A stretch of 64,000 nucleotides of DNA from Goodfellowiella coeruleoviolacea (GTDB lineage: Bacteria > Actinomycetota > Actinomycetes > Mycobacteriales > Pseudonocardiaceae), in assembly GCF_024171785.1 (NCBI RefSeq), contig NZ_JAMTCK010000023.1, forward strand, positions 1-64,000, given 5' to 3'. Below the pieces are notes generated by a model, which was not told the DNA's origin, ran no database searches, and was given only the letters and a program-made list of their open reading frames with translations. The position numbers were made by a program, and so were the translations under genes. Each line of letters opens with the position of its first letter. Within the stretch, counting starts at the first letter, position 1. Shown in pieces: positions 39,767-47,575 of the stretch.

Positions 39767-41103
39767 TGGGCGACGACAACGGCGTGCTGCGCAGCATGGA
39801 GGGGGCCGACGCCTACGCGGGCGCCGGCCCGGCCGACACGATCGCGCAGACCGTGGACTCGATCAAGAACTTCGACGACCCCAGCGACGCGCTCGAAGTC
39901 GGCATGAACGTCGCGGCCACCGGCATCGACATCCTGGGCACGGTCGTCGACCCGCTGGGCACGCTGGCCTCGTCCGCGGTCGGCTGGCTGATCGAGCACG
40001 TGTCGTTCCTGCGGGAGCCGTTCGACCTGCTCGCCGGCAACCCGGACGACATCAAGGCCGCCGTGGCCACGTTCAACGACTGCGCCGACAAGCTCAACCA
40101 GATCTCCACCGCGCAGACCGAGGCGCTCAGCTCCCAGGTGCAGAACTGGCCCAAGGACGTGTCCGCGGCCTCGGCCGCCTTCCACGAGAAGATGACCTTC
40201 CGCGCCGAGCAGCTCAAGGGCGCGAGCATGGCCTGCATCGGGGTGGCCGAGTCCATCGCGCACGCGGGCACCTGGACGGGCGTGGTCCGGGGCCTGATCC
40301 GGGACCTCATCGCCACGTTCGTCGGTGAGGTGATCCGCAACGCCCTCATCGCGCTGGCCTCGTCGTGGTTCACCCTGGGCGGGTCGGTCGCCGCGTTCAC
40401 CGCGTGGGCGGTCGGCCGGGGCGCCATGGTGCTCAGCAAGTGCACCGCCAAGATCGCCAAGCTGCTGGAGGCGCTGTCCCGGCTGGGCCACCGGGTCAAG
40501 GGGCTGGCCAACGACATCGGCGACCTGCTCAAGCGGATGACCGGCGGCACACCCACCCCGCGCACGGCCGGGCCGAGCCTGCCCAACGCGCTGGACCGGG
40601 GCGCGCAGAACATGCGCAACGCCACCACCAACCTGGAGAACTTCGCCAACGCCAGGGCGGACAAGCTCAGCGAGGCCGGCACCAAGCTGCGGCAGGCTGG
40701 CAACGAGTTCCGCACCGGGTGGAACAACGCCGGCAACACCGTGGACAACATGGACCGGGGCTGGGAGACCTGGCGCAACGCCAACCTGCCCGGCCCGCTC
40801 AACCGCGCGGCCGACTGGGCGGACAACAACATCTCCCCGGGCTACGGCATCACCGGGCGCAACCCCGGCGCGAACTTCTCGCACCCGGAGCTGGGGGGCG
40901 TGGGCGGCAAGACCGCCGCCGACCTGGCGCGGGAGTACAACAAGTACGACGACCTGTCCAGCGAGGTGCCGGACGGCGGGTCGCAGCAGGCCCAGGACGC
41001 GCAGAAGGAGCGGGTCGGCAAGCTGAGCGACCAGAAGGACCAGTGGGACAAGGAGCACAGCGGCCGGCCCAGCAACTGGTGGAGCCAGTCCGGCACGCTC
41101 TGA
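39766..41103 (+). CDS. Putative type VII secretion effector, activity unknown
   Basis: A 445-residue protein. The first 170 residues are helical and resemble PPE/WXG-type secretion modules (DDPSDALEVGMNVAATGIDI, then WLIEHVSFLREPFDLLAGNP). A hydrophobic region about residues 180-220 (IRNALIALASSWFTLGGSVA) suggests membrane contact. The rest is rich in Asn, Gly, Asp and Lys and ends SGRPSNWWSQSGTL. I find no known toxin motif and no immunity-like gene downstream. Context (YbaB-like plus EspC-like) parallels the TNT cassette, which makes an effector role likely. Confidence 0.7.
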   Translation: MGDDNGVLRSMEGADAYAGAGPADTIAQTVDSIKNFDDPSDALEVGMNVAATGIDILGTVVDPLGTLASSAVGWLIEHVSFLREPFDLLAGNPDDIKAAVATFNDCADKLNQISTAQTEALSSQVQNWPKDVSAASAAFHEKMTFRAEQLKGASMACIGVAESIAHAGTWTGVVRGLIRDLIATFVGEVIRNALIALASSWFTLGGSVAAFTAWAVGRGAMVLSKCTAKIAKLLEALSRLGHRVKGLANDIGDLLKRMTGGTPTPRTAGPSLPNALDRGAQNMRNATTNLENFANARADKLSEAGTKLRQAGNEFRTGWNNAGNTVDNMDRGWETWRNANLPGPLNRAADWADNNISPGYGITGRNPGANFSHPELGGVGGKTAADLAREYNKYDDLSSEVPDGGSQQAQDAQKERVGKLSDQKDQWDKEHSGRPSNWWSQSGTL

Positions 41104-41309
41104 CGCCGAACACCACACCGTGGCAGCGGGCCACGGCCGGCGGAGTCAGCACCGGCGCCGCAGGCCGTGGCCCGCGCCGACGCGACCACCGCCGAACCAC
41201 GCCCACCAGCCAGCCCCGACCCAGGCGGCCCAGCCACGCGTAGAACGCCTGGGGAAGCAGCTGATCAAGCCGGGGCCCGGCGAAGCAGCTGATCGCGCCC
41301 GAATCCCAG

Positions 41310-41480
41310 CCCCCACCCTCCACCGGGGGGCGGCCCCTGGACAGCCTATCCGCGATCTGCCCCGTGGCCAGGGGTGCTGGCTGCGGTTGTGGACAACCCC
41401 GGCACCTGTGGACAACCCGCGACCTGATCGGGTGAACATCGGACCGGGGACGCCCTGTTGTGCTACCGGCTCCTCCGTGG
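41310..41480 (-). repeat. Dispersed DnaA-box/TAGGCT element, copy E
   Basis: On the minus strand: two TTGTCCACA boxes (41407-41415 and 41388-41396, 19 bp apart), 39 bp, TAGGCT (41343-41348), then a GC-rich tract (CAGGGGCCGCCCCCC). GGGTGAAC and GTGCTAC on the other flank are placed as in copy C. Single-base gains and losses relative to C show the tract is not maintained as coding sequence. It occupies the gene-free gap 41104-41522. Confidence 0.85.
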
Positions 41481-41522
41481 CCGGCTCGGCGCTCGGTCGG
41501 CAGCCCGCGAGCCCGCGCTGAA

Positions 41523-41900
41523 TCAGGGTGCCTCGGGTGGCCGGACGGACAGCCGGATGGCGTCGACCACCTGCACCCGGGCCGCGCCGCGCAGGCCGAC
41601 CGCCGCCCGGACCTGGTCCACCTGGGCCGACTCGATCGCCTCGGGCAACTGGAGGAACAGGTGCCAGCGCCACCGCTCGCGCGGCACGGTCAGCGGCGGC
41701 TGGTCGTCCTCCACCCACCAGCGGCCCTCCAGCGGGGGCAGCGCGCCGCGCAGCAGCGGGCCGCCCACCGCGTACAGCGCCTGGATGGCGCCGCGGTGCT
41801 CGTCCTCGCCCGGCGCGCCGATCCCGGTCACGCCGAGGCCGCGCACCGTGCCGAACGCCACGAGTTCCGGGCTGTCCGCCGCCGAGTACCGATCGTTCAC
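41523..41900 (-). CDS. GyrI-like (COG4832-type) small-molecule-binding domain protein
   Basis: A 125-residue protein resembling the GyrI-like ligand-binding fold of COG4832: AIQALYAVGGPLLRG, PPLEGRWWVEDDQPPL and RERWRWHLFLQLPEAIES follow the family pattern (PLEG-x-WW, then W-x-W-x-L-x-x-x-x-P). It is shorter than usual family members (about 200). The GTG start overlaps the stop of the MerR gene by 4 bp, and the MerR protein also ends in a GyrI-like domain, so the two may sense related ligands. Confidence 0.62.
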   Translation of the reverse strand: MNDRYSAADSPELVAFGTVRGLGVTGIGAPGEDEHRGAIQALYAVGGPLLRGALPPLEGRWWVEDDQPPLTVPRERWRWHLFLQLPEAIESAQVDQVRAAVGLRGAARVQVVDAIRLSVRPPEAP

Positions 41901-42688
41901 TCCGCTTCCTCGATTCTGATCATCACCTGGGTCACCAACTCGTCGGGGGCGCTCTGCCGGGGATCGGAGACGTAGACCTCGCGCAGTTCCCCGACCGGCG
42001 TGTGCCCGTGCTCGCCGAGCCAGGCGAGCAGGGCGTGCGTGGTCAACGCGCTCTGGTCGTAGGGGCCGACGTGGGTGGCCGTGGCGAACACGCCACCGGC
42101 CAGGACGTCACCGGGCAGGCCGGGCACGTCCTCGGCGGCCGGCGCGGCCACGGTCACGGCCACCTGCTCGCCGAGATCCAGCGGGAACAGGCCGACCAGC
42201 GGGCCGGTGGGCGGCTGGCCGGCCGCGGTCAGCGCGGCGACCAGCCGGGACACGCAGCCCGAGGTCAGCGTGCTGATGTCGGTGGTGGCGCCGGCGTCCC
42301 GGCTGACCGCCACCCGCCGCGGCTCCTCCCGCACCAGCCGCACCTCGGCGGTGGGCAGCCCCGAGGTGAGCACCCGGTCCAGTGTGGACAGCGCGCGGCG
42401 GCGCCGGGCCAGTTCGGCCTCCATACGGTCGCGCACCTCGCCGAGCACCGCGGCCACGTCCACGCCCGCCAACACCCTGCCGATCGCGGGCAACGGCACG
42501 TCCAGCGACCGCAGCAGCCCGATGGACAGCGCGTCGCGCGTCTGGTCCGCCCGGTAGTACCGGTACCCGGTGTGCGGGTCCACCCACGCCGGTCGCAGCA
42601 ACCCGAGGTCGTCGTAGTGCCGCAGTTGCTTGACGCTCAGTCGACACAGCCGGCCGAACCGGCCGATGGGCATCAGTGCTTCGGTCAC
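41897..42688 (-). CDS. MerR-family regulator with GyrI-like effector domain
   Basis: A 263-residue activator. The N-terminal winged helix shows MPIGRFGRLCRLSVKQLRHY, DDLGLLRPAWVDPHTGYRYY and a coiled-coil dimer helix (VRDRMEAELARRRRALSTLD). The C-terminal half (about residues 110-260) is a GyrI/BmrR-like multidrug-binding domain ending in YDQSALTTHALLAWLGEHG and VYVSDPRQSAPDELVTQVMI. GTG 42686-42688 is chosen because CATGCT lies 7 nt upstream and the MerR-type dyad is centred in a 19-bp spacer; ATG 42698-42700 would overlap that -10 box. It likely controls its own promoter and the GyrI-like gene after it. Confidence 0.85.
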   Translation of the reverse strand: MTEALMPIGRFGRLCRLSVKQLRHYDDLGLLRPAWVDPHTGYRYYRADQTRDALSIGLLRSLDVPLPAIGRVLAGVDVAAVLGEVRDRMEAELARRRRALSTLDRVLTSGLPTAEVRLVREEPRRVAVSRDAGATTDISTLTSGCVSRLVAALTAAGQPPTGPLVGLFPLDLGEQVAVTVAAPAAEDVPGLPGDVLAGGVFATATHVGPYDQSALTTHALLAWLGEHGHTPVGELREVYVSDPRQSAPDELVTQVMIRIEEAE

Positions 42689-42695
42689 GCGGCCA

Positions 42696-42726
42696 AGCAT
42701 GAACGCTCCCACGGTGGGAGAGTCCA
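42696..42726 (-). promoter_or_regulatory. MerR-type autoregulated promoter with dyad operator
   Basis: On the minus strand TGGACT (42721-42726) and CATGCT (42696-42701) are separated by exactly 19 bp, which contain the inverted repeat CTCCCACCGTGGGAG (42706-42720). A long 19-bp spacer with a dyad is the hallmark of promoters twisted into shape by MerR proteins. CATGCT ends 7 nt before the GTG start. Confidence 0.7.
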
Positions 42727-42863
42727 GTGTGGAAACCGGTGCTGATCCGCGCGGGTCACCAGGCCGGGAAACCGCCCGCCTGTGACCTGTGTCACCGCAC
42801 TTCACGCCGGGCTGGGCCGGTCCCGTCTTGTGCTCGTCAGTGAACGCGAGAAGGGACAGGGCA

Positions 42864-44024
42864 ATGCACAGGATCGTGGTTCTCGGTGCGGGGTACGCGG
42901 GCATGACGGCGGCGGTGAGCCTGGCCGCGCGCACCAAGCGGCACGAGGACGTGCGGATCACGCTGGTCAACGCGACCGAGCGGTTCACCGAGCGGCTGCG
43001 GCTGCACCAGGTCGCGGCCGGACAGGATCTGGCTGAGCTGCGCATCCCCGACCTGCTGGCCGGCACCGGGGTGGAGCTGGTGTGCGGGTGGGTCACCGGC
43101 ATCGACGCGGACGCCCGCACCGTCCGCGTGGACGACGAACGGGTGCTGGAGTACGACACCCTGGTCTACGCGCTGGGCTCGGTGGCGGACACGGCCGCCG
43201 TCCCCGGCGCCGACACCCACGCCTACGCCCTGGACAGCGCGCACGACGCCGAACTGCTGGCGCGGCGGCTGTCCGAACTGGACGGTGGCGCCGTCGCGGT
43301 GTGCGGCAGCGGGCTGACCGGGGTGGAGGCCGCTGCCGAGATCGCCGAGCAGTACCCCGGCCTCACCGTCGTGCTGCTCGGCCGGGAGGAACCGGGCGAG
43401 AACCTGACGCCCAGGGCCACCGCGCACCTGCGGTCCACACTGGACCGGCTCGGCGTGCGGGTGCGCGGCGGTGTCGAGATCACCAAGGTGCTGCCGGACT
43501 CGGTGGATCTGGCCGGCGGCGACAGCGTGCCGGCCGACGTGGTGCTCTGGGCCAGCGGGGTGCGGGTGTCACCGCTGGCAGCAGCGGCGGGGCTGGCCGT
43601 CGACGAGCGCGGACGCGTCGTCACCGACGCGGCGCTGCGCTCGGTGTCGCACCCGAACGTCTACGCCATCGGCGACGCCGCCGCGATCCGGCAGGGCTAC
43701 GGCGTCATGCACGGCACCTGCCAGGGCGGCATGCCGACCGGCGTGCACGCTGCCGTGTCGATCGTGCGGGAGCTGCGCGGCAAGCAGCCCACCCGGTTCC
43801 GGTTCGGCTACCTGCACACCCCGGTGAGCCTGGGCCGCAACGACGCGGTGGTGCAGTTCACCCGACCCGACAACAGCCCGAAGCAGTTGTGCCTGACCGG
43901 TCGCCTGGCCGTCCGGTACAAGGAAGAGGTGAGCGCGGCGCCGTGGCCGTCGTTCGCCCGGATGCTCAAGCTCCCCGCGTCGGGCTCGTTCGCCTGGCGG
44001 CGTGGCGGCCGGTACACGCGATGA
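42864..44024 (+). CDS. NAD(P)/FAD-dependent oxidoreductase (NDH-2-like)
   Basis: A 386-residue two-dinucleotide-binding-domain flavoprotein. It has the FAD Rossmann motif RIVVLGAGYAGMTAAVSLA (residues 3-21), an NAD(P)H motif VAVCGSGLTGVEAAAEIAE (about 147), and the second FAD contact NVYAIGDAAAIRQGYG (about 270). It resembles type II NADH dehydrogenase and related proteins that genomes pair with ECF41 sigma factors. ATG 42864 has AAGGGACAGG upstream. Its stop overlaps the sigma-factor start (ATGA). No C-terminal membrane helix is seen. Confidence 0.87.
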   Translation: MHRIVVLGAGYAGMTAAVSLAARTKRHEDVRITLVNATERFTERLRLHQVAAGQDLAELRIPDLLAGTGVELVCGWVTGIDADARTVRVDDERVLEYDTLVYALGSVADTAAVPGADTHAYALDSAHDAELLARRLSELDGGAVAVCGSGLTGVEAAAEIAEQYPGLTVVLLGREEPGENLTPRATAHLRSTLDRLGVRVRGGVEITKVLPDSVDLAGGDSVPADVVLWASGVRVSPLAAAAGLAVDERGRVVTDAALRSVSHPNVYAIGDAAAIRQGYGVMHGTCQGGMPTGVHAAVSIVRELRGKQPTRFRFGYLHTPVSLGRNDAVVQFTRPDNSPKQLCLTGRLAVRYKEEVSAAPWPSFARMLKLPASGSFAWRRGGRYTR

Positions 44025-45085
44025 CCAGGCACACTGACCAGGTGTTCGACGAGTACCGCAACCTGCTCTTCTCCGTGGCCTACCGGATCCTCGGCAGCGC
44101 GGCCGACGCCGAGGACGCCGTGCAGGACGCCTGGGTGAAGTGGTCCGCGGCCGACCGGTCCCAGGTCACCGACCCCAAGGCGTACCTGGTGCGGATCGTG
44201 TCGAACGTGGCCATGGACCGGTTGCGCTCGGCCCAGGCCCGGCGCGAGACCTACGTCGGGCCGTGGCTGCCCGAACCGATCCTCACCAGCACCGACACCG
44301 CCGACGACGCGACCGCAGCCGAGTCGGTGTCGGTGGCCCTGCTGGTGGTGCTCGAAGCGCTGAGCCCGCTGGAACGCGCGGTCTTCGTGCTCAAGGAGGC
44401 GTTCGGGTTCAGCTACGCCGAGATCGCCGACGCGGTGGAGCGCTCCGAGGACACCGTGCGCCAGGCCGCGGCCCGCGCGCGCCGCAACGTGCAGGCCAGG
44501 CGGCCCCGCTTCCACGCCGACCGGGCCAGACAGCGCCAGGTCACCGAGCGGTTCTTCGCCGCAGCCGGTGGCGGTGACATCAACACGCTGATGCAACTGC
44601 TCGCCCCGGACGTGACACTGTGGACGGACGGCGGTGGCAAGGTGCGCCAGGCCATGCACCCGGTGGTCGGCGCCGAGCGGGTGGCCGCCTGGTTCGCCGC
44701 CATCGGCACCCGGTCCTACCAGGGCATCGAGCCCGGGGACATGGGCGTCGAGGTCATTGAACTCAACGGTGGCGCCGGCATTGTCTGCTACGAGATGACA
44801 GCCAGGGAGCAGCGCGGCGAGCACAGCGAGCGAGGAGCGGACCGAGCGCGGAACCGAGCAATCCAACCCAGCACGGCCGGCCGGGTGATCGCCACGCTCA
44901 CCCTCGACCTGGACGACGCCGGCCGGATCGTCACCATCCACAACGTGGCCAACCCGGACAAGCTGCACGCCGTGGCCAGCCGCACCACCCTCCACATCGG
45001 ACCCGACCACCGGCCCGCCGCCCGCGCGACCGGGTCCGAAGTGAACGGAGTGGACGGAGTGGACGAAGTGGACGGAGTCGACTAG
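44021..45085 (+). CDS. ECF41-type (SigJ-like) RNA polymerase sigma factor
   Basis: A 354-residue sigma factor. Sigma2 (LLFSVAYRILGSAADAEDAV) and sigma4 (LSPLERAVFVLKEAFGFSYA, then EIADAVERSEDTVRQ) are followed by a SnoaL-like domain that regulates activity in the ECF41 group. The marker motifs WLPEP (linker), DGGGK and NPDKL are all present. The SnoaL domain carries an unusual insert of about 25 residues (EQRGEHSERGADRARNRA) between two strands, and the tail repeats VDGVDEVDGVD (9-bp DNA repeat). It is coupled to the FAD oxidoreductase, the usual kind of ECF41 target. Confidence 0.88.
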   Translation: MTRHTDQVFDEYRNLLFSVAYRILGSAADAEDAVQDAWVKWSAADRSQVTDPKAYLVRIVSNVAMDRLRSAQARRETYVGPWLPEPILTSTDTADDATAAESVSVALLVVLEALSPLERAVFVLKEAFGFSYAEIADAVERSEDTVRQAAARARRNVQARRPRFHADRARQRQVTERFFAAAGGGDINTLMQLLAPDVTLWTDGGGKVRQAMHPVVGAERVAAWFAAIGTRSYQGIEPGDMGVEVIELNGGAGIVCYEMTAREQRGEHSERGADRARNRAIQPSTAGRVIATLTLDLDDAGRIVTIHNVANPDKLHAVASRTTLHIGPDHRPAARATGSEVNGVDGVDEVDGVD

Positions 45086-45103
45086 GTGGACCGGGGTGCC
45101 GCG

Positions 45104-46378
45104 CTAACCGGTGGCGCGGTTGTGCCGTCGGCGGGCGAGGACGACGGCGGTGGCGAGCAGCACGGCGGTGATCGCACCGGACACGGCGGCCACCGGGGCC
45201 TCCAGCCGGGCGCGGGCCTCGGCCTCGGCCACGAAGATCGGCGCGAACAGGCCACGCGCGTCACGCAGCACCGTGTAGTCGCCGGGAGCGTGTTCGCCGC
45301 CGTACACGGTCTCGCTGTTCCCGGCGCAGTCCAATCGGTAGATCTCGGTGTAGCCGCGCACCGCCTCTTCCGTGCCGGTCAGCGTGCACGCCACGGGCTG
45401 GCCGACCGCGCGCAACACCACGGCCTGCGCGGCCTGGGTGCCGAAGATCGCCAGCATGGCGGCGGCCAGGAAGGTGGCGGCGCCCAGCCAGAAGGCCCTG
45501 GCCAACTCGCCGACACCGGTGCCGATGGCGATCGCGCCGATCAGCGCCACCACCAGGGCGGCGACCGAGTCGAAGCTGCCCCACCGCGGCGGCAGCAGTT
45601 CGACCACCAGCGACAACAGCAACAGCACCACGCCGATGCCCAGGCTGCGCAGGCTCGACCGGCGCGTCGCCCGCCTGGGCCGACGGCGACCAGGGCCGAA
45701 CCCGCCCCGGTCGGCCCAGCCGCCCCCGGCGGGCCCGTCCGGACCACCACCGGTGGCGGTCAGCGCGGGATTCCCCGGCCCGGCGCCCGTCACCTCGGGG
45801 CCGGCCACCCCTCCCGGCACGACAGCCGGTTCGGGGCCGGGCTCGCCGGCCGCCGGCAGCGGGCGGGCCAGTGACCGACCGTTGCCCACCGTGGCCAACC
45901 CGACCAGCGCCAACACCACACCGACCAGGATCTGCCGGTTCGGCCCGGCCAGGTAGGCGATGCCGGTGACCAGCAGGGCCAACCCGAGCACCGCCAGCAC
46001 CGCGCCACCCCGCCGAGCCGGGGCCGCACCCGGTGACCGGCGGCGGGCAGCCACCGCGGACCAGCCGAACACCAGGCCCAGCCCGGCCAGGATCACCCCG
46101 GCCACCCGCCAGCCCAGCAGCGGCAGCACACAGACCAGGCCGAGCAGGGCACAGGTCACGCCCACCCACAGCGCGGACTGGTAGTCGGCGACCCCGTCAC
46201 CACCACCACCCCCGCTCCCGCTCCCGTCCGGCCGTGCCGAGGAAGCTGCGTTGTTCTGGCTCTCACCTGGCTGCGCCAGGTGATCTGTGTTGTTGGGGCT
46301 CTCACCTGGCTGCGCCAGGTGATCCGCGTTGTTCTGGCTCTCCCCGCGCTGCGCGCGGTGATCCGCTGCTCCGGTCAT
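45104..46378 (-). CDS. Polytopic membrane protein with hairpin-encoded N-terminal repeats
   Basis: A 424-residue protein of unknown function. Residues 5-43 are three 13-residue repeats (DHLAQPGESQNN type) encoded by palindromic DNA. They are followed by a Gly/Ser-rich stretch, four or five helices (ALLGLVCVLPLLGWRVAGVI, GLALLVTGIAYLAG, ILVGVVLALVGLATV), a cytoplasmic Gly/Pro/Arg-rich loop, then more helices (VVLLLLSLVVELLPP, VAALVVALIGAIAIGTGVGE, LAAAMLAIFGTQAAQAVVL). Before a last C-terminal helix lies an extracytoplasmic segment with two cysteines (VACTLTG and LDCAGNSE). ATG 46376-46378 lies 4 bp after the stop of the upstream glycosyltransferase and has GAGGAC upstream, so the repeats are translated. 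Confidence 0.72.
   Translation of the reverse strand: MTGAADHRAQRGESQNNADHLAQPGESPNNTDHLAQPGESQNNAASSARPDGSGSGGGGGDGVADYQSALWVGVTCALLGLVCVLPLLGWRVAGVILAGLGLVFGWSAVAARRRSPGAAPARRGGAVLAVLGLALLVTGIAYLAGPNRQILVGVVLALVGLATVGNGRSLARPLPAAGEPGPEPAVVPGGVAGPEVTGAGPGNPALTATGGGPDGPAGGGWADRGGFGPGRRRPRRATRRSSLRSLGIGVVLLLLSLVVELLPPRWGSFDSVAALVVALIGAIAIGTGVGELARAFWLGAATFLAAAMLAIFGTQAAQAVVLRAVGQPVACTLTGTEEAVRGYTEIYRLDCAGNSETVYGGEHAPGDYTVLRDARGLFAPIFVAEAEARARLEAPVAAVSGAITAVLLATAVVLARRRHNRATG
46261..46377. repeat. Three in-frame palindromic hairpin repeats, 39 bp period
   Basis: Units at 46261-46299, 46300-46338 and 46339-46377. The first two carry CACCTGGC-tgc-GCCAGGTG; the third carries CCGCGC-tgc-GCGCGG. 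All are followed by ATC(T/C)GYGTTGTT-like spacers. Thirty-nine bases are 13 codons, so the array keeps the membrane-protein frame. The related intergenic array at 14767 has a 40-bp period. Confidence 0.85.
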
Positions 46379-46382
46379 GTCC

Positions 46383-47414
46383 TCACCTGCCCGCCCACTC
46401 GCGCCACACCGCGGTCCGCGCGCGCTGGCCGGCGGCGCTGATCCGGCCGCGCTGGGCCAACGCGGCCGGTAGCCGACCGGCCACCTCGCCGAGCACCCGA
46501 AGCCGCAGGCCCACCTGGAAGTTCGCCGCCCGGGGCACCGCGCCCGCGGTGGCCCCCGACCGCAACCGACGCACCGGCAGCAACGCGGTGATCACCGCGA
46601 ACCGGGCGAGTTCGCGCAGCGCCACCCCGGCCGGCGCGCAGCGCAGCAGCATCACCAGCCGGTTGCGCTCGTTCCACCGGTGGAACAGCGGCGAGCCCGG
46701 GTTGCTGCTGGCCCCGTGCTGGTGGCGGACCCGCGCCGAGGGCACGGTCACCACCTGCCAGCCGGCCAGCCGCAGCCGCCACGCCGTGTCGGTGTCCTCG
46801 TAGTAGCAGAAGAACTCGGCGGGCACCCCGCCCACCGCGGCCAGCACGTCGGTGCGCAGCAGCGCGGCGCCACCGCAGAAGCCGAACACCCCGTCCGCGC
46901 CGTCGGCCAGTTCGGTCAGGTCGGCGCCGTGGCCGTCGGCGGTCAGCCGCACCCCCACCGACTGGGGCGTGCCGTCCGGGCGCAGCAGCCAGGAGGTGGC
47001 GGCGGCCGCGTCGGTGCGCGCGGCCAGCGCGTCCTCCAGCGCGGCCAGCCAGCCCGGCTCGGGCGCGGCGTCGTCGTTGAGCCAGGCCACCAGCGGTGTG
47101 CTCATCCTGGGCAGCACCGCGGCCAACCCGCCGGCGTACCCGGCGTTGCGCGGCAACCGGACCACCTCGGGCGCACTGGGGTGGCGCGCCAGCAACTCGG
47201 CTGTGCCGTCGTCGGAGGCGTTGTCCACCACCACTGTCCGATGCGGACGGTCCTGGGCGGCCACGGCGTCCAGGCAGGCGGTGATGTGGTCCCGGCCACG
47301 CCAGGTGACCACGACGACGGTGCTGCGGGGCGAACCGGACCGAGAACCGGATCGGGAACCGGACGGAGAACCGGACGCAACGGCGGAATCGGATGAGTCG
47401 GCGGTGCCTGACAC
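46383..47414 (-). CDS. Glycosyltransferase family 2 protein (rhamnosyltransferase-like)
   Basis: A 343-residue GT-A enzyme with STVVVVTWRGRDHITACLDA, VVVDNASDDGTAELL, NAGYAGGLAAVLPRM, LVAWLNDDAAPEPGWLAAL (DxD-like), FGFCGGAALLRTDVL and FFCYYEDTDTAWRLRLAGW. This pattern is shared with dTDP-rhamnosyltransferases of the WbbL type. The N-terminal 30 residues are a Ser/Gly/Arg repeat (SGSRSGSRSGS). GTG 47412-47414 is preferred because TACCGT ends 7 nt upstream. The membrane-protein gene follows after 4 bp. Confidence 0.84.
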   Translation of the reverse strand: MSGTADSSDSAVASGSPSGSRSGSRSGSPRSTVVVVTWRGRDHITACLDAVAAQDRPHRTVVVDNASDDGTAELLARHPSAPEVVRLPRNAGYAGGLAAVLPRMSTPLVAWLNDDAAPEPGWLAALEDALAARTDAAAATSWLLRPDGTPQSVGVRLTADGHGADLTELADGADGVFGFCGGAALLRTDVLAAVGGVPAEFFCYYEDTDTAWRLRLAGWQVVTVPSARVRHQHGASSNPGSPLFHRWNERNRLVMLLRCAPAGVALRELARFAVITALLPVRRLRSGATAGAVPRAANFQVGLRLRVLGEVAGRLPAALAQRGRISAAGQRARTAVWREWAGR

Positions 47415-47421
47415 GGCGCTG

Positions 47422-47427
47422 ACGGTA
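47422..47427 (-). promoter_or_regulatory. -10 box of the GT2 gene (leaderless)
   Basis: TACCGT on the minus strand ends 7 nt before GTG 47414. Confidence 0.45.
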
Positions 47428-47575
47428 CGCCACGCCCCGAACCGGCCGCGCCGACACCGGGCCAGCCGAGCCAACGCGACAACCCGGCCGGGCCCACGGA
47501 GACCATCGCCAGGGGACCACCGCCCCGGGCCGACGCCGGGACGGGCCGCACGCGCCGGCATGGCACGCTTGAACC

